NCBI GenBank assembly: GCA_019454045.1
Contig: SKCR01038158.1
Coordinates: 214,570-278,569 of the forward strand
Length of the DNA stretch: 64,000 bases
Direction of reading: 5' to 3'
Source: Zanthoxylum bungeanum
Taxonomy: Eukaryota; Streptophyta; Magnoliopsida; Sapindales; Rutaceae
The position numbers were made by a program, and so were the translations under genes. The notes under the pieces are model-generated. The model did no database searches and was not told the origin of the DNA. It saw only the letters and a list, made by a program, of their open reading frames with translations. Numbering within the stretch: position 1 is the first letter of the stretch; each line of letters begins with the position of its first letter. Below, piece after piece: positions 36,481 through 48,685 of this stretch.

Positions 36481-37579
36481 AGTTCTGCTGGAGTAGTAAA
36501 TGGTGTGAAAAATCTTTGCTTTGCGTGTGTCCCAAAACTGCTCCTACAGAAAAATCACTAGCATCACACATTACCTCAAATGGAATGGTCCAGTCTGGTG
36601 CTACAATGATGGGGGCAGAAACCAGCTTCTGTTTTAAGATCTCAAAAGCTTTCTGACATTCTTTGGTGAAGTTGAAAGGCACATCTTTCTCTAGAAGATT
36701 GCAAAGAGGTTTTGCAATTTTGGAAAAGTCTTTCATAAATCTCCTGTAAAAACCTGCATGTCCAAGAAAACTTCGAATACCTTTTACTGATGTTGGTGGA
36801 GGTAGTTTTTCAATTGTCTCTATCTTTGCTTTGTCAACCTCAATCCCCTTTTGTGAGATCCGGTGTCCAAGAACAATGCCTTTTTGTACCATAAAGTGGC
36901 ATTTCTCCCGGTTGAGTACCAGGTTTGTATCTTCGTACCTTTGTAACACCTGTTCCAAATTTTGCAAACAATGGTCAAAAGAATCTCCAAACACAGAAAA
37001 GTCATCCATGAAAACCTCCATACTCTGCTCCAGCATGTCTGAGAAGATGGCCATCATGCAACGCTGGAATGTGGCATGGGCATTACATAATCCAAATGGC
37101 ATCCTGCGGAAAGCAAAAGTACCATAGGGACATGTAAATGTGGTTTTCTCTTGATCTTCTGGTGCGATGGGAATTTGATTGTACCCTGAATATCCATCCA
37201 GAAAGCAATAGAACTCATGTCCTGCCAGTCTGTCCAACATCTGGTCAATGAATGGTAGCGGAAATTGATCCTTCCTCGTGGCTTTGTTCAGCTTCCTGTA
37301 GTCCATGCATACTCTCCATCTAGTCACCGTTCTTGTTGGGATTAGCTCGTTCTTTTCATTGGTAACCACAGTAATTCCTTATTTCTTCGGCACACACTGC
37401 ATAGGACTTACCCAACTGCTGTCTGAGATGGGGTAAATGATGCCAGCATCTAACCATTTGATGATTTCTTTCTTCACGACTTCCTTCATGATTGGATTGA
37501 GTCTCCGTTGATGTTCCACTGTGGGTTTGTACTCATCGTTCATCAGGATCTTGTGCATGAAAAATGATGGACTAATGCC
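36473..37579 (-). pseudogene. G1 reverse transcriptase, Athila type
   Basis: Contains RVCMDYRKLNKATRKDQFPLP, FCFLDGYSGYNQIPI-like sequence, the catalytic FMDDFSVFG and GHRISQKGIEVD, in the order expected for a gypsy RT. A TAA near 37380, just after the PKK of the N-terminal palm, and the frameshift toward RNase H inactivate it. The protein would copy the element RNA into DNA. It lies directly downstream of protease in element sense. Confidence 0.92.
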
Positions 37580-38450
37580 TCAAATGTCTGCTATAGTCCA
37601 GCCAATGGCTTTCTTATGCTCTCGTAACACTCTCAGTAGCTTTTCTTCCTGCTCCAATGTTAGTGAAGAAGAAATAATAATAGGTAATTCAGAAGAGTTT
37701 CCAAGAAAAGCATACCTGAGATGACTCGGAAGTAACTTCAGCTCCAGCTGTGGTGGTTCTTCAATCGAAGGCTTGATTCGATCTTTCTTTGGCAGTTCCA
37801 AGCTTTCAACTGGTGGTGTTGCTTTGAATCGGAATGGTTTGTCAAGGTAGTTGATACATTCTAGGATTTCATCATCTAGCTCGCTGTCAGTCATGTTGGT
37901 GATGCAAGCTTCAAGTGTATCTGTGGGATTTGGCTCAGTATCCTGAATGATACTGTCAACAACATATACTCTGAAGCATTCTTCTTCCTTATCATCACCC
38001 GGGAATTTCATGGCTTTGAAAACATTAAAGGTCACTTCTTGGTCCTGTACTTTCATGGTCAGTTCTCTTTTTTGCACATCAATCACAGTTTTACCTGTAG
38101 CCAAGAATGGTCTCCCAAGAATGATAGGTATTTCTTTGTCTTCTTCCATATCAAGGATGATGAAATCTGCGGGGAGAATTAGTTTGTCTACTTTGACCAG
38201 CACATGTTCAACAACACCTCTTGGAAATGCGAGTGTTCGGTCAACAAGTTGCAATGAAACTGAGGTAGGCATTGCTTCTCCAATCTGCAGTTTCCTGTAA
38301 ATAGAAAAAAGCATCAAGTTAACACTGGCTCCTAAATCACATAAAGCCTTACCTATGTAATGTTCTCCAATGGTGCATGGGACAGTGAAACTGTCAGGAT
38401 CTTTCAACTTCGGGGGAAGTTTCCTCTGAATGATGGCACTTCATTCTTCC
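37580..38450 (-). pseudogene. G1 aspartic protease region
   Basis: Translation shows GEHYIGKALCDLGASVNLM, where the Athila-type catalytic D-x-G-A-S is present. ILGRPFLATGKTVIDV follows. A long acidic linker continues toward RT. A stop near 38440 and breaks upstream separate it from gag. Protease would cut the polyprotein. Confidence 0.88.
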
Positions 38451-38914
38451 GTTAATGCTACTGTTTCGTAGTCTCCCAATCTCCGTTTTCGTGAAAGAAC
38501 GTCTTTCATGAATTTGACATAACTGGGCATTTCTTCCAAGGCTTCTACAAATGGAATGTTGATGTGAAGCTTTTTGAACACCTCCAGGAATCGAGCAAAC
38601 TACTTGTCCAGTTTGTTTTTCTGAAGTCGTTGAGGAAAATGTGGAGGTGGAATGATCTGTTCTTTTTCTTTTGCTTTTTTTTCCTCCATATGTGGAACTG
38701 CATCTGTTGGAACTTCTTCTTGGGACACCTTGATTCCAACATCTTTGTTGATTTCAATACCGCTTTTCAAAGTAATGGCTTGACATTGCTCCTTCCCTCG
38801 GTTCCTTGGATTGGGTTCTGTGTTGCTGGGAAGATTACCTGGTGGTCTGTAACTCTGAGCATTGGCCAGTTGTCCGATTTGATTCTCCAGTGCTTTGATG
38901 GAAGCTGATTGACT

Positions 38915-39750
38915 CTAAAAGATATCATCGTACTTTTTTAACTGAGCCAGCACTTCTGCTATTCCTGGTTCTCTATTCTGTTGCTGGAATCCAGGTGGTG
39001 GATAGTTCTGTTGTTGGCTTGAATTGTTGCTCCATGAAAATTTAGGATGATTCCTCCACCCTGGGTTGTAGGTGTTGGAATAAGGATTGTTCCCATGTCT
39101 GTTGAAATTGTTGACATAATTCACCGTCTCTTCAAGTTGGTTTGACTCTGGTGCTCCTCCATATGGTGAACTTGTGGATCCAGTGGTAAGAGTCTCCATG
39201 AATTTGCATATCTGATCTAGCTTGGCGTTGACTGCTGTATTGGCTCCACTTTCATAAATTCCTGCAATTCTTTGGATCATGCTCCTTTCTGTTGGCCACA
39301 AGGAATTGTTGTTGGCCATTTCTTCGATTAGGTCCCAGGCTTGATCTTCTCTTTTTGCCATTAAAGCTCCTCCAGCAGCAGCATCAATTGTGGTTCTCAT
39401 TATTCCAGAAAGTCCATTATAGAATGTTTGGACTTGTAGCCATTTTGGAATCTCATGGTGAGGACATTTCCGGAGCAAATCTTTGTACCTTTCCCAAGCT
39501 TCGTAGAGAGTTTCTGAGTCTTGTTGCACAAAGGATGTGATGTCATTCCTCAGCTTTCCAGTTCTGGCTGGTGGAAAATACTTTGCAAGAAATTTGGTGG
39601 CTAAAGTGTTCCAAGTTGTGATGGAACCAGCTGGTAGTGAATGTAGCCAAGCTTTTGCTCTGTCCTTCAAGGAGTATGGGAAAACACGCAGTCTCATTGC
39701 TTCTTCAGCTTCTCGGTTGTAATTGAAAGTGCCGCAAACTTCCAGGAAGT
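38915..39750 (-). pseudogene. G1 gag, N-terminally truncated
   Basis: Open for 260 codons from MRLRVFPYSLKDRAKAW. Signature LHSLPAGSITTWNTLATKFLAKYFP is the Ty3/gypsy capsid core. The start of gag, the leader, the PBS and 77 bp of LTR are missing, because at 39751 the sequence passes directly into the LTR interior. The stop at 38915 is followed by degraded sequence toward protease (38450-38914). Confidence 0.9.
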
Positions 39751-41877
39751 CTTAATATCTAAACTATTAATTTTATGAGGTCAAATGATTACTAGCATCT
39801 AACAGGTTGTTTGATTGATTTGAAATGGTGACGATTCTAAATTTAAAAAAAAGTAAATAAAATTATTCGAAAGTAGATTTTAAGAAAATTCAATATTAAA
39901 AACTATCTAGGGTTGTGATTTCTTCAAATATCATTTTAAAGATGAAGTGGTTATTTTAAAGTTGGGTAATATATTGATTTATTAACCTGGAACACTAAAT
40001 TATGTGTAAGCTTCTGTCGATGGTCAGACACAAATACCCAGTTTAACCCAATTGAACCATATGTCTATGTCAACCAAATTATCTGGATTCATTAAGTTTA
40101 GGTTCCAATTATGGCTACCCCCGCCCGACAGGTATATATCAATCCTGTAAGGAAATCTATTAAAGAGTTATCTATCCTCAAGGAAGATCGTGGGCTATTG
40201 AGTCTAAGGTCTTAAACTTAAAATCTCTATGTCTAGTTCATTTTAAGTTTCCCAGTTCAATTTTATTAATGACCAGTTAATGAAAAAAGCATTAAGATTA
40301 AGACTCAATAAATAAATCTTTATAATACCCAAACTATAATCTAACCTCTTATAAACCGGTGATATTAAAAGTCATCACAACCCCAGATAACTAATTTAGT
40401 TATAACACATAACTAGGGCTAGTAAAAACTTGAAAATAAAATACATAAAGTAAAAATGCGGTAAAGTAAATACTGAAAAGTAAATTACAATAAAATAAAA
40501 TGCTAAGGTAAAATGAATTACTTTTACTACTACTAATTTAGATATCTCCCATAATATAATATATAAACTTGTGATAACATTACCAACCAGCCATATAGGC
40601 GGTATCATGATTAAGTCAAATTAAGTCCAATCAGCCATTAAGGCGGTAAAAAAGATTTGTCCATGAACCTACCATATAGGCGGTAAGAAAGTTTAATTAC
40701 CAACTGACCAATTTGGCGGTATCCTTGATTAGTCAGGTTTAAACCAGATTAAAATGAATTACCAACCGACCAATCTGGCGGTATCCTTTTTAAGTCAATA
40801 TTTTAAATAGTGAATATATTATATTTAAGGGAGATTAATCTAAATAGCAATAGTAAAAGAATTACCTTTCACCTTAGCTGGGGAAGTTACCTCCTCATGG
40901 TGAATAGTAAAAACTGTAAAAAGTAAGAAAGTAAATTACTATTATTACAAAAAGTAATTAAAATTTAATTACAAAACTAAAATTAAAAGAAACTAGAGAG
41001 AGAAACTCCATATTTACATCAAAGAAATGAGAGAGAATGGTACATCTAAAACTGAAATTTCGCGCTCTATTTATAGGCATCAGTAAGGGTCGCGCGTCGC
41101 GACGCCCGTTTTGGTCGACGTGGCAGCTTTTGGTTCGTCGAGTGAGATTCTGGATAAGGTGATAAGGTGACACGTGGCAAGGTTGTTGGAGACTCAATTA
41201 TTGTTACACGTGGCGGCTTCTGATTGGTCGGCTAGATTCTTATCCGCCACATTTCATATAGGGATAAGAGAGCCAATAATTGATGCTGACGTGGCACTGA
41301 AGTGGCGGTGACGTGGCACTGACGTTGCGGTGACGTGGTAGTGATGTGGCAACACGTGGTAAAGTGCCTGTCGGTACCATAGAATTACGACACGTGGCAC
41401 TTCCTGATTGGCTGATGATGACGTGGCGGTGAGGTGGCATGTTGACTCGGTCAACTGATGATGTGGATGATGATGTGGCTGACAGGTGGAGTGACACGTG
41501 GTGGCATGTGGCGATGGTGACTGTCGGCACCGTAGGATGATGACACGTGGCACAACGCATGTTAGCAGATCAGCTGTGATGGTGACACGTGGCATGGCGC
41601 ACGTTAGCAAAGTCAAATTTTCTCAGATTCTGAACCGTTGACCTGGCGCATGTTAGCAGCTCTGGTGCATGTTACGCGTCGCGACGCGCCCAAATTACCA
41701 AAATGCCCTTTTTTGTCAATTTTCAAAGTTTTGCTCCAAATCACCTCCAGAATGTCTTGAAACTTTATTTATCTACAAAATAACACAAAACACATCAAAA
41801 TATTCACAAAACTCAAGAAACTATACCAAATATTAGGTTAAATGAGTGGGAAATAGTGATAGATTTACCACTCATCA
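39751..41877 (-). repeat. G1 5' LTR, missing its inner 77 bp
   Basis: Aligns with 21771-23879. The part equivalent to 21694-21770 is absent. Ends CCACTCATCA directly before agggt. ABRE-like cluster at about 41118-41596 and TATA box at 41069-41075. Confidence 0.9.
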
Positions 41878-41882
41878 AGGGT
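41878..41882. repeat. Target-site duplication (right) of G1
   Basis: agggt, identical to 21689-21693. Confidence 0.92.
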
Positions 41883-44026
41883 CAATATGCAACTTCATAA
41901 GTCAATACCTCAAAAGTTGCAACTGATTCCATTAATTCAGTAGAATCAACGGTGACATTCCCACTGCATCTTTTCTGACTTTATATGACATAGACCATCT
42001 AATGTCATAATTAGAATCAAAACTAATCTCACCTTATAGTTGCAGACTAAATTCTCCATGAATAAGAAACCCTTCTTAATATCTCAAAGATCATAAAGAA
42101 CATGTTTCAAGACCCATCATATGGTCTACAGCATATCAAAATAACTGGTAACAATTACGATTAAATTGATATCTTTAATCGCACATAATATAGTATTCAT
42201 TACGCCATCATCCTATGATACATAAGATTGACTAGACATTATAATCAATCTTTCTTTCGATAAAAGGAATCATCCTTTACGAAAGATGAACACTAAATAT
42301 ACAAAAGACTCGTTAACTATCAAACAGTTATACTAACTGTCATACATATAGTCTTATTGTGTCATTTTTTAGATCATATCTAATACGCGACTAATGAGAG
42401 TATCTCACAAGTCTTCAGTTTTATATCTAATATAAAACTTTATATCAAATATAACAGAGACTACTCTCACTGCTTACACGGAGAAAAGAAGACTCATGAT
42501 ATATAATACTAGAAAGAAATTTGTACGCTCCCACTGACCCTACTGACAAATACGTATTCTCTATACTTCGATAAAACCAGACAATCTGACTAATATCAAA
42601 ATCAGAGAACACGAATTTTCGGAAAACTTATATGAATCTACAATAGGCTCCATAAGCTAATATATCAAACTGTGATCTTAGCATAATACAAACTCTAGGG
42701 CCATTCTAGAATGAATTCTTCAAACAAAGAAATCACGACAGATCTCTCTTTCGAAGAAATCACTCAAGAACGCCACTTTGCATTCTTTAGCCAAAATACA
42801 CTGTTTAATATCAACATCAACCAACAGATCTTTAATTGTTCAATTAGTGCGACCAGAGACAGGTATTCTCAGAATCTACAATAGACTACTGAGGATAACC
42901 TTTATCATTGTCATACTATAAAGGTCAAACCTTTATCAAGCTCACTTTGCTTTTGCTGCATAAATAATTTGTATATTTTATGAACGATTCATAACGAAAG
43001 TTTAATCAAGTTTAAAACTTGATCATAGTAAGCCATGAACAATCTTAGATCTATGGTTCAATGCTAAGTTTCGGAATCGATATCAAATATCACTCCCACT
43101 ATAAGTTATAGGATAATTTTCTTCGATAAGAAAATAGTAGAACTAATAAGTATCAAATACTTCGCAAACGATTCTGACATCCTTTTGAACTTATGTGGAA
43201 GTTGTCTAAGGGTCTTTTCATCTTATTAATTATGTAATTCCATTACAGTTTATCATTCTCAAATTTGACTTCAATAAGTCAAATCTTTTCTGCAATCGTC
43301 AACATCCAATGTTAACCACCAAGTAACAAAACAATTTTATTACTCGGGATCGTAGAAAAGATATTATATCAAATAGAATACAATATTATATTAAATAGAA
43401 TAAATGATAAACCTTACTTGTACCTCCATGGCACAAGTACTTTCAATTATATAACAATTATACAAAAGAAAGTTTCAAATCTCAAACTTTTCAAGATTTA
43501 AATTTTCTACTATACATATCATATATGTAACTGTAGAAACAAATGGAACCTAAATTACAGAGATGAATAAGTTTTACTGGAGCATAACCCCAAGAGTATT
43601 GAAAACCAATTCGGTAACACTCAATATCAACGAATCAAATCATATAAGATTCAATTACTCCCACTGACCAATTCCATCAAAATGGAATCGCAGAAGTTTA
43701 ATATTGAGTAAGAATCATAGTCATTAAATAAGTCTACAACTAATTGCCTTAAATTCATGTGTTTGATCATATCAAACATCTTCGAACAATTCAAAGACTC
43801 ATAATGAATTTTATAGTTTTCAATACTTCAAATAGAATATCTTTGAACCATTCAAAATATTATATCCACGTTTCATCAGAAATATATTGAAAGTTCTCGA
43901 ACCATTCAAGACGTTCAATATATATTCTTTTAGAAACTCGTAACTAAGTCATGACAAATCATTAACAAAGTTACGGAATAAAGAAAACTATCTAAGGCAA
44001 TTTCAAATTCATTAAACTACATACAG
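41883..44026 (-). other. C2 internal segment, non-coding
   Basis: Continuation of C2 between its two insertions. AT-rich, no recognisable protein. Several ctcccact motifs (polypurine-like in element sense) recur at about 42530, 43090 and 43655. The part from 42970 on is duplicated at 52151-53211. Confidence 0.6.
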
Positions 44027-44031
44027 CCAGT
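44027..44031. repeat. Target-site duplication (left) of G3
   Basis: ccagt; the same five bases follow the last LTR at 54982-54986 and precede the LTR at 53212. Confidence 0.88.
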
Positions 44032-45800
44032 TGTAGACAACAGAAACTGACGACGCTGTTCTAGGCTCGCGGCCTAGTTGAGAAGTACGAAATAACATGG
44101 AGTCGCCACCCGGTGTGAGCCGGGAAAATGAGATTTAAGGCCGCACTCACCCCTCGCAAGAGAAGACCTCAAACCTTTGGGTTCGGAATGGTCTCTTACT
44201 TTATGTCATCTTGTAATGTTTGTGATTTGTGCAATATTAATCAAAACTACTTAACATACATGTATAATGATAATTCAACCTAATTCACATTCATAAAAAT
44301 AAATCTTACATTTAAATTTACATGCTTCGAAAATGAGTTTTCATAACATAACAAATACAAAATAAACATGTGGGCCAGTAACTTGGCCACTATTAATGTA
44401 GGACCTCGCATACCTGATTAGACGTATCTGATGTCAACCGAATACGCCGCGTCCGTAACAGTAAAGTAACAAAGGGTGCCCTCAGGTCTTACCTTTTAGT
44501 CGCTGTCCGGGAGTGCGTTCTGCGGTGCCGGAAGGGGTTATCATTCCACTGTTCTCACTGATGCGATTTTTCCGCTGTTTTGTCCGGGTTCGCCGTTTTC
44601 AATATTTTGTCCGTTTTCAACGGATCCGCTGTTTCTGCCGTTTTCACTGTTTTCACCCGCGGTAACAGTTTACCGTTTTATCTGTATTCTCACAGTTTCA
44701 ACTCGCCGTTTTTGCCGTTTCACTCGTTATTTCCACTCATGATTTTTCTGTACTTTTCTGTTATTTTCACTCGCTGTTTTCTCTCTTTTTCAACTCAAAT
44801 TCTCTTTCTCTCTCTTGGTTATTTTGGTCATGGTTTTGGGAATTAGGGTTTGCGGGCAGTTTGTTCGTGGGTTGCCGAGAGGAGATGGTGGAGAGCTAGG
44901 GTTTATTCATGTGCATGGTTTACTCACGTGAAACAGTGGGGGTGTTGCATGGCTCTCGGCAAGGGGAATTTAGATTGAGGGTTACATGAAGCTTGGAGGT
45001 TGGTCTCGGCTGGATGGCTAGGGCAGTGAGTGTGCTCGGTTTGGTGAAGAGCTAGTTGGTTTGTGTGCGGTGAGGTGTAGGCAGAGAGGTGTGGGACTGG
45101 TTCAGTGCATGAGCTGCTGTGTGTTTGATGGTGTTAGGGGCTGCCGAGAGTCGTGAAGCTTGCTGAGTGAGGGGTCAGGTTGTGTTTCTGATGATTGTGT
45201 CTTTGTGAGTGGCTTTTTGGGGGTTTATTCAAAATAGCTTAAGACAGTATGTAAGGGCTATTGGAGTGAAGGTTTATTAGCTGATCTTGCCCTTGGCCAA
45301 ATGATGATCTTGGGTGTGGATGATCAAAGTCCTCAAGCTGTGAAGATTAGTGGTGATGGTCGGTCTGAAGCATGGGAGTTGTGGGCTTGTTATTATTTGG
45401 TTTGTATTTTTTATTTATGTTTGGTGGAATTATTTGTTATTTTTGTTAAAGTTGTTATTTAATTGGTTTGTATTTTTTAATGGTTTAATTTAATTCAAAT
45501 TAATTTAAGTGGTTGGTAGATTTTAATTTTGCATGGAAGTTAAAGGGTCACAAGCAAGGAAAATTAGAGAGAGAGAATATGTGTGAGAAAGAGCGAGGAA
45601 AAGGTTCCGAGCGAAGGATGATTCTGAAATGGAAAAGGCGACGACGAACCCGAAGCAAACGAGCGAATAAAATCCATAAAACGTCAATTCTTGACTTTCC
45701 CTTTCCGACGACCGCTTTCCGCGACTTCCACGACATGAAAACGTAGTGCCTCTTTACGAGGCTCGTCATTGGGCTGGTATGCAAAAATGCAATGCCTACA
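44032..45800 (-). repeat. G3 3' LTR (1769 bp)
   Basis: TGTAGAC..GCCTACA; next to the polypurine tract. Almost identical to 53212-54981 (differences include one base near 44660 and two near 45680-45715). Open stretches inside (e.g. 45513-45746) recur in the other copy and look non-genic. Confidence 0.9.
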
Positions 45801-45815
45801 GTCGCCCCCACTTTG
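45801..45815 (-). other. G3 polypurine tract
   Basis: Element sense CAAAGTGGGGGCGAC directly before TGTAGGCATTG of the LTR. Confidence 0.75.
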
Positions 45816-45944
45816 ATGGGATTTGTTCAGTGTGTGCCAGTGACAATCCTATCAAAGTTCGTGCAATGTATTTTTACTCACCTGGTTCGCCAGCTGCCAC
45901 CTGGCTTACCTGCTGCTTCGAACTGAGTTGATGATGCAGTGGAC

Positions 45945-46566
45945 CTCGATCCTGGGATGCATCCCAATACCTGCAATTGACAAAATGGGCCTCGGCCCGG
46001 GGACGCATCCCCAAAATGGAATCTATGATCCAGTGGGTCTACGACCCTGGGACGCATCCCAATAACTGCAACTGACAACGGGGGCCTCGACCCTGGGACG
46101 CATCCCAATACCGCTGACAAAATGGGCCTCAGCCCGGGGACGCATCCCCAAAATGGAATATATAATGCAGTGGGTCTACGACCCTGGGACGCATCCCAAT
46201 AACTGCAACCGACAACGGGGGCCTCGACCCTAGGACGCATCCCAATGTCGTTGTCAAAATGGGCCTCAGCCCGGGGACGCATCCCCAAAATGGAATATAT
46301 AATGCAGTGGGTCTACAACCCTGGGACGCATCCCAATAACTGCAAATGACAACGGGGGCCTCGACCCTGGGACGCATCCCAATGCCGTTGTCAAAATGGG
46401 CCTCAGCCCGGGGACGCATCCCCAAAATGGAATATATAATGTAGTGGGTCTACGACCCTGGGACGCATCCCAATAACTGCAAACGACAACGGGGGCCTCG
46501 ACCCTGGGACGCATCCCAATGCCGTTGTCAAAATGGGCCTCAGCCCGGGGACGCATCCCCAAAACA
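45945..46566 (-). repeat. Tandem repeat, 137-bp unit, about 4.5 copies
   Basis: Copies begin near 45990, 46127, 46264 and 46401 with gcctcagcccggggacgcatcc. Each unit contains three versions of gggacgcatccc, an imperfect palindrome. Reading frames through the array repeat the same peptide and are not taken as genes. Confidence 0.9.
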
Positions 46567-46639
46567 TTGTTGATAATTGAGAATTGAGTTGGTCGTGCCG
46601 TACCTGGCAGATCTGATCTGATACCGAATTGTGGGGTTC

Positions 46640-47390
46640 GTCTTCATGGGTCATGTTCCCGAATCTGATGTGAAGGTCTTGTTCCCTGAATTGTGTCAAG
46701 ATAGGGCTTTATTCCCCTGGGCTTTCTTCCCGAACTGTGTTGAGATGGGGCTTTCTTCCCCTGGGCTTTGTTCCCGAACTGTTTTGAGTTGGGGCTTTAT
46801 TCCCCTGGGCGTTGTTCCCGAACTATTGAGATGAGGCTTTATTCCTCCGAGCATCGTTCCCGAACTGTGTTCATATGAGGCTTTATTCCTCCTGAGCTTT
46901 ATTCCCGAACTGTGTAGATGAGGTTTTATTCCTCGAGCTTCATTCCCGAATTGTTGAGATGAGGCTTTATTCCTCCCGAGCTTTATTCCCGAACTGATGA
47001 GAGATAAGGCTCTATTCCCCTAGGCTTTCTTCCTTCAATTATGTTGACCGTGGGCTTTGTTCCCTGACTGTGTTAACTGTGGGCTTTGTCCTTGAACTGT
47101 ACTGAATGTGGGCTTTATTCCCGAACTGTATTGGATGTAGGCTTTCTTCATGAACTGAACTGGATGCAGGCTTTATTCCTGAACTGTACTGAATGTGGGC
47201 TTTATTCCTGAGCTGAACTGAATATAGGCTTTCTTCCTGGACTGAGCTGAATATAGGCTTTATTCCCGTACTGAGCTGAATGCAGGCTTTCTTCCTGAAC
47301 TGAACTGGATGCAGGCTTTATTCCTGAATTGTATTGACTGTGGGCTTTGTTCCCTGATCTGAGCTAATTGTGTGGCTTTAGCCTCTCAAG
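46640..47390 (-). repeat. Degenerate short tandem repeats, about 35-50 bp
   Basis: About 18 variants of ggctttattcccgaactg, progressively diverging from left to right. They follow the 137-bp array within G3. Confidence 0.75.
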
Positions 47391-47720
47391 CTGATACTGA
47401 TGAAGTGGGTTACAACCCTGGGACGCATCCCTCAAAACTGTGTTGATGCTGATGTGGGCCTCGACCCTGTGCCTCGTCCAAAAAACTGATACTGTAACAG
47501 ATGTGGGCCTCGGCCCTGTGACTCATCTCTGAAAACTGATGCTGAAGCTGATGTGGGCCTCGGCCTTGGGACTCATCCCTGAAAATGATATAGATATGGG
47601 CATCGCCCCAAACTGATACTGATGTGGGCCTCGGCCCTGGGACTCATCCCCAAACTGATGCTGAAATTGACATGGGCCTCGCCCCCAAGCTGATATGAGG
47701 CCTCGCCCCTAAGCTGACAT
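47391..47720 (-). repeat. Tandem repeats with gatgtgggcctcggccctggg units
   Basis: Seven or so units of about 45-60 bp containing gggcctcg and gggactcatccc, related to the motif of the 137-bp array. Confidence 0.75.
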
Positions 47721-48685
47721 GATATTCTATTTCACACATTACATCACTTCTCACGAGATAATCTTTGATATATAGACATATCTTATCCTCAACGAATGCT
47801 TTCGCGTTGAAACCGAAGAACCTTCAAAGTACTCGACATACTCAAACCCAATCATCTGAACGGGTGATCTGAGCTAGACCCCATGTGTGTGTGTGCCAAG
47901 GCTCTTTCGCAGCTTAGTCCTTAAGTAAGCCAACTTGGTGATTTCGTTTCAGAGAATCGAACCAGTGGGTCTAACCAACCTGGATGTCTTAATCACATCC
48001 TGTGATTACTTCAGCATACTCAACATGATATGGTTTTCATTTTTTTTTCTTTTGTCTCTTTCTTTTCATTTTCTCTTTTTTTTCAATTTTTTTCTTTTTC
48101 TTTTTCTTTTTTCTTTCTTTCTTTTTTTTTTTTTTTTTTTTTTTTGACACACCTACCCTTTAAGGTAGCATTTCTCCTCATGGTGGTCCTAATACTCGCC
48201 CATGGGTAGCTTCACGCTTATCGGTTATAGGCGGTCTATTTTTTTTTTTTCGGAGAGACTTTTTCTTCGTTTCCAACCATATCATATATCGTAGCATCAG
48301 TAAACCAGGGTGGAAATCCAGGCAAACGGTCATTCACTGATCCACTATCTCTTCAACTAGTCACCTCGATAACTACTCAGGTTTCTACTGCTAGGATTCT
48401 GTAATCAAGTGCTCGTGAGTCTAACTGAGATCAATCCATTCAGGATATCGGAAGAGAGCGTGTCTCGTACTTATCGTTTCTAGGGTTTCCCCCTACAGCA
48501 TTCAATGTCATCACCGGACATATGTCTAACTATCAAAGATTTCTCTCACTCATATTTTTTTTTCTTTTTCATTTTCATTTTTTTTTTTCATTTTTTTTCA
48601 TTTTTTTTTAATAATTAAAATAGAACACAAACTTTCAAACTTTTAAATAGGTCTCATGCATGTAGTACCTGGTCAGCAGGAAACA
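47721..48685 (-). other. G3 non-coding stretch before LOG, with long T/C runs
   Basis: Low-complexity T-rich segments at 48030-48150 and 48540-48615; no gene seen. Just after the LOG stop (element sense) lies a conserved ACCAGGTAC that also follows the other two LOG copies. Confidence 0.6.

Larger units (their letters stand above)
21694..41877 (-). mobile_element. G1: Athila-type Ty3/gypsy element with LOG and virus-like accessory ORFs, split by G2
   Basis: Bounded by a perfect agggt duplication. LTRs are 21694-23879 and 39751-41877. The second lacks the first 77 bp and the adjoining PBS. Element-sense order: 5' LTR, gag (39697-38915), protease (38407-37580), RT (about 37560-36480), RNase H (36438-35974), integrase zinc region (about 35972-35763), [G2 insertion], integrase core and tail (27545-26760), NABP-like ORF (26700-26218), LOG pseudogene (25858-25208), PPT, 3' LTR. 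FMDDFSVFG in RT and SDGGSHFCN in integrase are Athila-like. Stops and frameshifts make it dead. The two accessory ORFs occupy the env-like position. Confidence 0.9.

Noticed and set aside
41883..44026. Degenerate Copia pol in the C2 internal region
   Set aside because: I looked on the minus strand for RT, integrase and gag motifs and found none I could defend.
45513..45811. Basic 77- and 87-codon open stretches in the G3 LTR (also 54694-54965)
   Set aside because: Located in an LTR, overlapping on both strands, no homology recognised; likely chance.
45878..46699. Open frames with repeated WDASQG/GCVPGLRP peptides
   Set aside because: Product of the 137-bp tandem array, not a gene.
47935..48147. 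Phe/Leu-rich 70-codon ORF
   Set aside because: Encoded by a T/C low-complexity run.
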